Below the pieces are notes generated by a model. It was not told the origin of the DNA. It worked only from the letters and a program-made list of their open reading frames with translations, and searched no databases. From Halocafeteria seosinensis (lineage: Eukaryota > Sar > Bigyra > Bicosoecida), in assembly GCA_001687465.1 (NCBI GenBank), contig LVLI01000294.1, forward strand, positions 62,001-126,000: a DNA stretch of 64,000 nt. The letters run 5' to 3'. The position numbers were made by a program, and so were the translations under genes. Below are positions 55,445 to 64,000 of this stretch, piece by piece (the stretch's first letter is position 1; each line of letters opens with the position of its first letter).

Positions 55445-57297
55445 ATGAGACGAGTTACTCTCGTATGGGGAATACTCATAGTCCACATGCTCGCGTATCG
55501 GGCAAGCTGCGAGTATGCTCTGCGAAACTTGCCTTCTACAGCACACTTGCCAAGACAAGTGCGGTTTCTGATGCTAAACAGTGATTACAATGCTACAGAG
55601 ACGGCTAAGGTAAACTCCATAACTTAACTTGATCATTGTATGACGGTCTTATGTGTTTTCTCCTCCTCGCAGAAGTTTCCCGGAGTTGTAAGGTTGAGAA
55701 ATGTGTTTACTACTAACCCCGCTTACCCGTACTGTAATGGCATTTTTGTCCATGAAAACTTCGTAAGTGGCTCGTGTCTCTGTTTTTGATTCGTTGAATT
55801 GACATTCTTACGTTTTCCAGGTACTCACCGCCGGGGGTTGTATTAGTAATGAGAATACTCTTCTCGAAGATGACGGATTCTTTTGGACAGAGAACGATAA
55901 AGCTCCTGCGATAATTGTGGAAGTAATGCATCCAAATGGCTCGGTGACTGAGGTGGCTGACCTTCGCGCGGTTCAATTTCACCAAGCTTCTCGGGAAGGG
56001 TTCAACATTGCTCTGTTATTTGTTGAAAGACGTCCAGCAGCCTCATCAGTTACCATTCAGAATTATGGAATTCAGCGAGTAAACTATGTAAGACCCACGC
56101 ACAGTGTGCATAGTGTGACTTTTAATGTTCAGATGATGGATAGATGTGTGTGTGGATGGATTGCAGGCGTTACCACGAAGCGGAGTAGTCAGCGCTATTG
56201 GAAACGATGATACTGCTGTCAACGCAGATGGAGAAGACATAATCGCAGGCAAAGTTCGACACCTGGCGGGAGATATACTTATCAATCAACAATCTGACGC
56301 CAACGAGCGAAATGGTGTCTGCGCAAACCAATTTGTTTCTGGGGCGTTATTGTATGAGAGGTTAGAGTCCAGAACCGGCGAGATATTCAACAAACCGGCT
56401 ATATGCGTTGTCTTCGGAGAACGTGGAGCACCCGTGCTGCTTCGGGCGAATCCTGGAGAAGATATTTGGCCATTTACACCTTCCGTAACAAGTACTGAAT
56501 TTATAGTGGTCGGTATGGTTATAGGGGAACTTAACAAAGAAGGAGTCTGCTCAGATACTTTAACACGTGTCACGAACACCGTGTTTCAGATCACCTGGAT
56601 TTATGAAAGTATGCAGAGACTCCAAGCATGGGCACTCGATGAGGGTATAGACACAGAATCAGTTGATACACCATTCAAAATCTGTCCTTCCGCAACGCCG
56701 ACACGAACACCCCGTCCCACAAGTTCCGCAACAGCATCATTTACACAGAATCCAACAACAACTCCCTCGCCTTCAACTGCCCCACTTCCAGCTGAAGGAA
56801 TAGACTGGCTAGTCATTGGACTGTCTTCAGGGGCAATATTTATCTTCGTGATGTCGAGTGTCATATTATGTATAAAATGGAACGAAAAGCTGAAATCCGA
56901 AAAGAAAAAAGCTAAAAGGAAAGACGAAATATACAAGAAAGCTTTAGAGAAAGCGACGGAGTCCAAAATATTAACAATCAAAGACGAGCTGGAGAAAGAG
57001 GATATTCGGAAGCAACAAGTGGAAAATGCGGCGGCAGAGCAGGCTAACAGGATTAAAAAATTCAAACCAAAGTCTTTAAGACGAAAACAGAAGGAAGAGA
57101 GACTAAAGCAAATGCAGCGGAAAAAGCGGGCGAATAAAGGAAACACAGCGAATGGTGTAGGCGTAAAGGAAGCGGCATACAGATTCTATATGCCTGAGGA
57201 GAACGAGGATGGCGACGCAGTGCGCCTAGAGAACTCAAAACGCTTATCTGATAAGACGGGGTCAAACGACGTTGCGCCTCCAGGGACAGTTCCTTAA
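55445..57297 (+). CDS. Type I membrane protein with trypsin-fold pseudoprotease ectodomain (4 exons, 550 aa)
   Basis: Exons 55445-55609, 55673-55762, 55821-56087 and 56167-57297 sum to 1653 nt in frame. A signal peptide (RRVTLVWGILIVHMLAYRAS) leads to a chymotrypsin-like domain: PYCNGIFVHENF then VLTAGGCISN (the family has VLTAAHC, so the catalytic His is Gly), REGFNIALLFVE (family NDIALL; the catalytic Asp position is Asn) and FGERGAPVLLR (family GDSGGP; the catalytic Ser position is Arg). The closing helix ITWIYESMQRLQ resembles the protease C-terminal helix. A Thr/Pro/Ser-rich stalk (TRTPRPTSSATASF), one membrane helix (WLVIGLSSGAIFIFVMSSVI) and a basic, coiled-coil cytoplasmic tail of about 150 residues follow. 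All three triad positions are changed, so a catalytic role is unlikely; a binding or adhesion role is inferred. Confidence 0.7.
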
Positions 57298-57549
57298 AGA
57301 ACTGCTAGTAGAAAGCAAACCTAGTCTAGGACCAAAGAAGGATATGGCGGTATTGAACTATTTTACCAGGGTGACTACGTTCTTAGCCATCTTCTGTCAT
57401 TACCTGCCCCTAAAGAAACCTTGAAGGACTAAACCGATTTGAAGAAATCGCAAGCTCGAGTTCTCAAGCATAAACAATGTTTCTGACTTATCAAAACTTC
57501 CTAATTTGATTTCAAACACCGACCAACATAACTAATAAAAGCGTCCTCT

Positions 57550-58878
57550 TTACACATTCGCTGGCCTCAGCTTCGTGAAGTCCTTCGGATTGAATATTGC
57601 ACCGTAGCAATACACAAGCTTATATCCTCGAAATATCATGTAGTTTTCCAGCAGCTCTACAAGCTCAGATCGCGAGTTGAAGGACACTTTAGAAAGAGCA
57701 GATTTTCCGAAGAGTTGATTACACTTTTCAATCTTCTTCCTCAATCTCGGATAATAGTCATTCACAATGACAAACTTTTGAACCAAAATGTGGTACAGAA
57801 GAGAATAAATTTCGTCTTCGCAGTTGGGTATGTAGAAATCGTGTTCTGTTCTGACCCTGTTGTTGAGCATATGGTGTGCCCAAGCGGTGTCATAGTAGTT
57901 GTCCCCTGGAGAACGGCCCTCGATAAGAACACTTTGGTTTCCCACGGCCACTAGAGCTGGTCCCCTGCGAATTATTGAGGACTTTGATAACAAAGATGTA
58001 TTTGTCAATGCCAAAGTCAGGAGCATCGGATCATTAACAAGCAGGTCGACATCTTTGTGGTTGTTGACAAACGGGTTACGCGGCATATTTTCATGATTGC
58101 GAAGTATCAACCATTTCAGTCCTGGGTACGAATTCAGGGCTGCAAATACTTCCTTCATGTTATTGTAGGCTGTCAATGATGGCATATTCAGGTACCTATT
58201 GTATGACATTCCGAAGAATTTCATAGTATTTAGGGTTTCTCTGAGATTAACGGTTCCATGAAGAGAGAGATGCTTACGGCACTGTTTCTTCATCCTGAAC
58301 ATGTTGTCGTTTACGATATCCGGTCCACTTCTCGTTGTTTGGGAAGTATATCGAGGGTCAAGGTCTTCCACTACATACAAAGGCACAGGCAGCTCGTGGT
58401 CCAAAGCCGGGTGAGCACCGAAATAGGGAGCTCTTTCGTGCCTTTTTTCAAAGGATTCTCCCCATATGACCTTCATAAACAGATGCCGTGCTCTACCGGC
58501 GGTGAATGGACCAATCCGCTTTTCTCCTTTGTATCGAACACTTGTATGGTTGAAATGTATGATGCAAAGTTGGAGTTGTGGCCCATCTTTCGGGTTCCAG
58601 GGCATTAACAAGTGTATCTCAGGCTGTTTCATAGTCATAGACGCTCGATCGGTAATATTCGCCAGAGACTCTTCTACGTAGCAACCTTCTAGGTCACTAG
58701 ATGTCTTTGGGCGAGGAATCGGGAGTGAATTCTCAGTGAGTATCTTTCCTTCGATGGAGACAACACTGCTATGCAAGAAAATGCTACATGACACCACATA
58801 GTATGGTAGTCAGCAAGGTAAGTGTACTTACAATATCCATCCAATAAGACAGTGAAATAACCTGCATCGTCTGGTCAT
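57550..58878 (-). CDS. Type II membrane protein with DxD nucleotidyltransferase-like motif, glycan-locus type (2 exons, 426 aa)
   Basis: Exons 58832-58878 and 57550-58783 sum to 1281 nt in frame. Splicing builds an N-terminal signal anchor, MTRRCRLFHCLIGW joined to IFIFLHSSVV, that is invisible in the unspliced frame. The later part contains WLILRNHENMPRN, NHKDVDLLVNDP (D-x-D of a nucleotidyltransferase-like fold), SPGDNYYDTAWAHHMLNNRV and FYIPNCEDEIYSLLYHILVQ. This block order is, from memory, found in uncharacterised proteins of bacterial polysaccharide loci and some large DNA viruses. NxT sites (NITD, NHTS) fit a Golgi-lumen orientation. I do not assign a reaction. A glycan-phosphate or glycosyl transfer role in the Golgi is inference. 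Confidence 0.6.
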
Positions 58879-58937
58879 TTCCCTGATTGGCACCCGTGGC
58901 CACCAAACCAACGGGGCCACCACCACGTCTTTTGCCT

Positions 58938-59225
58938 ATGTATGGGAGATATGCGGTGGTTAATGTCCCCGTAACCAATGCTTTATCTTTTGTGGCATAT
59001 CAACAATACCTCTGGACTAGTTTACCCGTACAGGAACCAGAACAAGCAGCACCGAAAGTTCCGGAACAGGCCCAACGTGCTTGCTCGCTTGAAGTCCATG
59101 GACCCAAAGTTTCCCAGACGGTCCTAAACGCAACATATGGATTGTATATGAATTTTTTTTCCAGGTCGATCAAAATAGGCACTCTCAAACTTATACTGTA
59201 CGATTTTCTGCACTTTGTAGAGTAG
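58938..59225 (+). CDS. Possible short protein, 95 aa, uncertain
   Basis: An open frame from ATG 58938 (MYGRYAVVNVPVTNALSFVA) through LPVQEPEQAAPKVPEQAQRA to TAG 59225 has protein-like composition, and the frame stays open upstream to about 58887. It sits between the divergently placed DxD-protein start and the CEP57 start. There is no recognised domain, no homologue I can recall, and an internal pyrimidine-rich AG could instead be a splice acceptor of a 5' UTR intron of CEP57. It may be spurious. Confidence 0.25.
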   Translation: MYGRYAVVNVPVTNALSFVAYQQYLWTSLPVQEPEQAAPKVPEQAQRACSLEVHGPKVSQTVLNATYGLYMNFFSRSIKIGTLKLILYDFLHFVE

Positions 59226-59277
59226 CGCGGGTGCCTGCGGGAAAAGACGTTGGGTTTGTCGCAAGCTTTATTTCTTG

Positions 59278-61658
59278 ATGGAACGCGATTACGTTGCCAC
59301 AGAAAGCAGGCCTGCACTGTCAACAGATAGTTGGGACAATAACGTCATCCGCCGAGCAACGCAGGAGCTCGAGGATATCGAACGGCAACTGAGTGAATCG
59401 AGGCTAACGTGGAAAAATTCGCGCGCAGGGACTGAGGCCGTTAACAGAGACCAATTAATAGATGCTCGTACCTCTGAATTGAAGGCCTTAAACGAAAAAA
59501 TGGATTCATATAACAATTATCAAGTGTCCAGAGGAGGGGAAAATCAGTCCTATAGTGGAGGTAATCAATTTGGTTACTCCAGGGTCTGGAGAACTGAAGA
59601 TACCACTATAGGAGTCGATACCAATCCCTCAGGCGATTCCAACGTGAATGTCAACATTCGTAGGAGTCCTCCCCATGATCGCATGAGCCAATCTTCTCCA
59701 ATAAAGCATAGTGATTACGGGGGCACGTGGAACCGTAGTGATGCTAACCTCAATGAATCGCGACGAAGTGGGGCACGGCGTGAGAGCGACGCCCAACTTG
59801 AGGCATTGAGAGACTCGGGTCTCGGTGCCAACATGGACTTGGCAAATTTGAGTGGATCAGGTTCGCTTTCAGCAGGTATTGAGTGTTCTCTAAGAGCCTC
59901 GTCTTTAGCGTTAGTGAGGGTTTGTGTTTTCTTGTGCAGGACATTCTAAGGCCATCTTGAACGCTCTAAAAGCTCTCCAGGAGAAGATCCGCCGACTGGA
60001 AGATGAAAAGCAAGTAAGTAGTGAGAACGTGATACGGCTGTGCTTTAGATGGCATCAGTTGTTTTTCCGTGTTTTATTTTCTTCCTCACTCAGCGATACG
60101 CCGATGATTACCATCACTTATCAGAAGAATTCAAGGCGTACAGGAGTCGATGCGAGGAGCAGCGACAAGATCTTCAGAACAGTTTAGAAGCAGAAAAGAC
60201 ACGTTTGAACTCCAATATATCTAGTCTTGAAAGAGAGCGAAGTAACTTGGGGGACGAATTGCACAGCAAGACGAAAGAAATTGAAGTAAGTTGCTAGTGT
60301 TGCTTAGCGACATGTCACCTTAGTAGTTTGGTTTCGCGTGCAGTCCCTTCAAGAAGAAAACTCCCGATTAAGGAAGGAACTGAATGATTCGTACGCAAAG
60401 TATCGAGAATCGCTGGAGAAACATGACCAGACTGTGAACGGTAAGCGGCTACATCTCCCATGCGCAAGTCTGGGTGGCCCTACTGACGTACTGCCTGCAT
60501 ACAGAGCTCGACAACACGCGTAATGAGAGACATCAATTGGAAGGACGGATCTCTCATCTAAAGGAAGAGCTAGAACAGAGTAAGAGGAGGGAAGAGGCCA
60601 GCAACAAAGCATACACGGAGCTTTCAGAAAAGTTCCAAGACGTAACGGACTTCAATCGCACAATCGTATCCAATCTTCCCGGCTCACCATCAAGACAGGC
60701 TAAAGGAGGTGCCAAAGGCAAAAAGAAGAGAGGAAGAACAGCAAAAAAGAAGACAATAACGAAGTCTTCTGCCCCTCAAGGACTGAGCACTTCTCAGAGT
60801 TTTCGCCAGTCGCAAGACAGAAGTCGAGACAGGTCAACTTCCCGTCCAAAGTTCAGTGGCAAGAATGTATATGAGCAGTTGAAACAACATTATGGAGGGA
60901 GTTTTCCATTTCTGTTAGGCACTAATGCTGGAGCAACACACTCTGTTATCGGAAACGTGCAGCTTACATTAGGGGACAGAAACGCCTATGGCAACAGAGC
61001 TCCTCCCCCACCTCATAATCGTGGCTCCTCACGCAGCCGGTCTCCCCCTTCGCAACAAGAGGATGTACATAATATTCGTTCTCATGTGGATACCCCTCCA
61101 GAATGGCAGTCTCAGAGTGGTACTTTTAGCCGACGAAGGACAGCGTCGGAAGACGAAGGGTATCAGCGTAGAGATGCCACAGAAGACCACTCGCCTCGGT
61201 TAAGTACGAGTGAAAGAAAACATAGAAGCCGATCACGGAGTTTGTCGCCGGAAGTAGTGTCTAGATCTACGGGAGAAATGGACAGAGTCATACAAGCCCT
61301 TGAAGATGAGTACTACTCTCTGGAAGAACGGTACAATCAACTCATGGATTCAATATCTAATATTCAAGGAGAAGACAGCGATAACCAAGACTCCAGAGAT
61401 AACGAAAAGTTGTCCAATGCATTGCAAGAGCTTGTGGAATTAATGCGGGCAAAAGGGGAACAATTAGAGTTGCTCAAACAAACTAGGGATGAAGTACTGA
61501 ATTCTTCAGAACGAAGTCCGCTGAGGAATCCTCAAGCCAACCGACGTCGAAGTGACGCTATGCGTTTGTTTCATCAGTTAAAGGAGATGGCCATGGAGAG
61601 CAACCCATGGCTTCTCCACCCGGAAAAATTGCAGTCTCGCCATTCGGATAAACGTTAA
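59278..61658 (+). CDS. CEP57: CEP57-like centrosomal protein (5 exons, 704 aa)
   Basis: Exons 59278-59875, 59940-60013, 60094-60285, 60344-60440 and 60505-61658 sum to 2115 nt in frame. CEP57 localises to the centrosome and binds microtubules. The N-terminal ~195 residues are Ser/Asn-rich. The centrosome-localisation coiled coil starts SKAILNALKALQEKIRRLED, very like CEP57's ...L-x-x-LK-x-LQEKIRRLE, and continues over exons 3-5. A basic linker (KGGAKGKKKRGRTAKKK) is followed by FPFLLGTNAGATHSVIGNVQ, equivalent to the PPFV-G-x(n)-SHSV-x-NVQ motif. The C-terminal microtubule-binding half has MDRVIQALEDEYYSLEERYN, LSNALQELVELMRAKGEQLE and the terminal MRLFHQLKEMAMESNPWLLH. All CEP57 landmark blocks are present in order. 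Presence of this gene implies centrioles or basal bodies in the organism. Confidence 0.88.
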
Positions 61659-61700
61659 CTCAATACACTTGCGTCGCCAAGTACTATTACTTCATGCAGC

Positions 61701-62433
61701 TCATTTGCCGCGAGTTAGCAATTCGTTTGCCTCATTAATTTTCCCAGCCAGATAGGTAGATCCACCGCGATCTGGATGATTCAGAATCAACATTTTTTTG
61801 TACCTCTCTCGAATCCTCGTTTTATTAGCACTCTCCCTGCATATTGTGAACCACTCTACATGTACTCCGTGGAAGTGGTTTCGTCTCCGCAGTTTGATGC
61901 GACATACCTAACTCCAAGAATTAAAGAAGCCTCCCTTCTCGTCATTTCTTCTTCAAAGTCTCCCTTATAGTACTTTGAAACGTCCGCTACAGATGACTTT
62001 CTCTTAGCCGCCCACGCTTGATAGTACTGCAGCAATCAATGTTGCATGTATACTTAGCAAAGATGTACAATCAGAACGGCACTGTGATGTCTCTCACCTC
62101 TACTCCATATCTCAGAGCAATTGCACCCGCTGCAACAGCGATACCCCCCACAATCACTGGATTCTCGGTCGGCGGTGATGTATGAATTCCTCTCTGTTGT
62201 TGACGGGCTAAGCTTGTCTCAGTCTGACTTCCCCGAAGAATTGCCGCCTGTTGATCGATTCCAAGACTAGTTCTACCCTTAAGACCACTATTTCCTTGGT
62301 CAAATTCATTAAAACATGTCGAGTTCCCAATGAAGTTCGAGTAGAAGTGCAAGGTCGTTGGTCGATGGTAGGTAAATACTCGAGCAGTAGTGGGCGTTCC
62401 TACGCGGCGCTGAGTAGCGAGCACACGAGACAT
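61701..62433 (-). CDS. TIM14/Pam18 J-protein of the mitochondrial import motor
   Basis: Pam18/TIM14 stimulates matrix Hsp70 at the TIM23 channel. The start at 62433 has a basic presequence-like N-terminus ([20 protein letters not shown]). A Gln-rich stretch and one membrane segment follow ([20 protein letters not shown]). The J-domain reads [30 protein letters not shown], then across an intron [20 protein letters not shown] and [18 protein letters not shown], with the essential HPD tripeptide and the TIM14-typical MTRREA-ILG and GGSxYxAxKINEA. The N-terminal part is longer than in most TIM14 proteins and may contain an unspliced intron (a GT donor in ARVF is possible). The gene ends 42 bp from the convergent CEP57 stop. 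Confidence 0.88.
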
Positions 62434-63042
62434 TCTAATCTACGAAGAAAATTGATCGAGTATGTATCGATACGCTACACCTATGCACTGCCAATCCTGG
62501 TGTTAATTCACACCACGACACTACAATACAGGGTCACGATGCATGACTTGGTGTCACTGGAGCTTGAAGTTTTTACAACGATGGAGAACTTCAACTTTGT
62601 GGACCACTGACTGATATAAGCTGGAACAGGTAACTAGTTCAGTAGACCGTGGAGTTAGAAGTCGGTAACTGTGTCTATTAAAAGGCAACGGTGGTAGTAG
62701 TACCGCCAAAGAGAGTCGTTTGTGACGAAATGACCCGCATATGACCCTATACCGTGAATAGCCCTGTCATGGAATGTACGTAAGCTGATGCCGACCCAGT
62801 CACCATGCAGTGGATCATATAGACAAGAAATTTAACAACGATTTCGCATGAGAACGCCTTGATACTTTCGTACGGAACACTGCACAGTATTTTCTATGGA
62901 CCACCGACAGTCTTGTGAAGATCTCATATGCCAAACATTGTCAGGCCGTGTAGTTCATTTGCCAGTTATAGTATTGTCAACATACACGAATAATACAATA
63001 GCTTACTTTTGTTCGATCTGCTACGTATATTCTGTTGTCGTC
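62434..63042. other. Divergent promoter region between TIM14 and topoisomerase III genes
   Basis: No gene recognised. A methionine at 62896 lies in frame with the topoisomerase start and would add 49 residues of non-conserved sequence; it is more likely 5' UTR. Confidence 0.5.
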
Positions 63043-64000
63043 ATGGCGAGCGCTGGAAGTGGAGGCGGTGGTGTCTCCGTGTTGATGGTGGCTGAGAAGC
63101 CCAGCATTGCAGAGAGCATTGCCAAGGTCTTAAGCAATGGAAAGCACCACACAGAGAGGAAAGGGATGAATGTTCATGAATTTGACGGCATGTTCCAAGG
63201 CAAAAAAGCGCACTTTAAATGCACAAGTGTTACAGGACACGTCTACAGTCGAGACTTTCCCAGTGACTTCCAAAATTGGGGTAAGAGAACGCTTACTATT
63301 ATGATTTTCCATTACCAATGCTGTTTGCTGAAGAAATCTGGAACGTCTGAAAAATTATTGTTGAAAGTATACACTAGGGAATGTTCTCGTGCTTTATTGG
63401 TTTGCTCAACTGCAGATGCGGTCGATCCTGCTGAACTCTTTACTGCCCCAACGGTGAAGAAGGTATGTGGATTGCACCGGACGTAATTACGCTTTAACTT
63501 GATGTAGAGATGCGTTCGATACTGTTGCTTCAGGAAACAAAGTCGAGTACTGTGAACCATCTTGCTTCGCAAGCGAAAGGCGCGACGTATCTAGTACTAT
63601 GGCTCGACTGCGATAAGGAAGGGGAAAATATTTGCTTTGAAGTGCTCGACGTGGTGTGGCCTAAGATGAAACGCTTAGATGGGAACCAAAAGTCGCAGTA
63701 CGGATATGGTCCGGATGCCAAACATCAGCAGGTATTCCGAGCCAAGTTCAGCGCAGTTGCAAAACCTGATATTGAAAAGGCAATGCGTTCATTGGCTGTG
63801 CCAAACGAGAATGAGAGTATAAGCGTTGATTCGAGACAGGAATTAGATTTGAAAATTGTATGTGTGCCTGCTGATGTGGACTGTATGCTGTTGTACCATC
63901 TGCGGCTAACTGAAACACGTGGGGTTCTGAACTTCAGGGAGTTGCCTTCTCTAGATACCAAACCAAGTTTTTTCAGGGGAAGTATGGCGACCTAGACTCG
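63043..64000 (+). CDS. TOP3B: DNA topoisomerase III-beta type, N-terminal part, cut by window edge
   Basis: Type IA topoisomerase. Exons 63043-63280, 63416-63462, 63534-63857 and 63938 to the edge join in frame. The Toprim domain has VLMVAEKPSIAESIAKVLS (catalytic Glu in the EKPS motif), VTGHVYSRDFPSDFQNW and LVLWLDCDKEGENICFEVLD (the metal-binding DxDxE), followed by DAVDPAELFTAPTVKK and SVDSRQELDLKI. The last exon begins GVAFSRYQTKFFQGKYGDLD. WLDCDKEGENICFEV and FFQGKYGDLD point to TOP3B rather than TOP3A. The active-site tyrosine and C-terminal zinc/RGG region lie beyond the window. TOP3B acts on both DNA and RNA in animals. The chosen ATG precedes a Gly/Ser-rich leader (ASAGSGGGGVSV). Confidence 0.92.

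Noticed and set aside
59000..59323. 107-codon minus-strand open frame upstream of CEP57
   Set aside because: No motif, overlaps the CEP57 start, and no exon partners.
1..64000. CRISPR arrays, rRNA, insertion sequences, retroelement or viral genes
   Set aside because: No direct-repeat arrays, no rRNA signatures, no transposase, reverse transcriptase or capsid motifs were seen on either strand.

Overview
This 64 kb window is nuclear DNA of a gene-dense, intron-containing eukaryote. Almost every gene is split by short GT..AG introns, mostly 60-80 nt, with GTAAGT/GTACGT donors and pyrimidine-TACAG/GCAG acceptors. The one tRNA is a nuclear-type gene with a Pol III T-run terminator. About 27 protein genes lie on both strands, roughly one per 2.3 kb, and some convergent neighbours overlap or sit 2 bp apart. 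No bacterial, organellar, transposon, CRISPR or rRNA sequence was seen. I cannot name the species. A CEP57-type centrosomal protein together with a plant/alga-type topoisomerase VI A subunit points to a protist or alga that keeps centrioles, rather than an animal, fungus, red alga or flowering plant. That is inference.

Layout. 0-5 kb: tail of a patatin-like lipase, an FHA protein carrying a triplicated three-exon cassette, and an ING-type PHD finger gene. 5-19 kb: a coiled-coil protein, a PDCL3-like phosducin, a 1449-residue disordered protein, serine racemase, a second coiled-coil protein and a possible UPF3-like protein. 20-26 kb: a PP2C phosphatase, a PH + coiled-coil + TPR protein, tRNA-Gly(UCC) and a mitochondrial-type beta-hydroxyacid dehydrogenase. 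26-42 kb: an unidentified 5.4 kb single-exon gene, an MTH1-like NUDIX hydrolase, a 1681-residue coiled-coil protein carrying a dynein-stalk-like microtubule-binding domain and a PH-like domain, and a cullin. 42-58 kb: ERGIC3, a secreted PI-PLC-X-like protein, a WD-repeat/mutarotase-like protein, an APP1-type phosphatase, topoisomerase VI A, a mitochondrial MacroD and a trypsin-fold pseudoprotease. 58-64 kb: a type II membrane protein related to DxD glycan-locus proteins, CEP57, TIM14/Pam18 and the start of topoisomerase III-beta.

The genes do not form one pathway. Themes are the microtubule cytoskeleton (dynein-MTBD/PH protein, CEP57, PH-TPR protein), DNA topology (TOP6A, TOP3B), the secretory route (ERGIC3, PI-PLC-like protein, pseudoprotease) and mitochondrial proteins (TIM14, MacroD, dehydrogenase). 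The best candidates for undescribed biology are the FHA protein with its triplicated cassette, the stand-alone dynein-stalk/PH protein, the PH-TPR fusion, the transmembrane pseudoprotease with all three triad positions replaced, and a four-hairpin cluster at 32734-32875. Exon structures below were worked out by hand. Where exon lengths are quoted, they sum to an intact reading frame.
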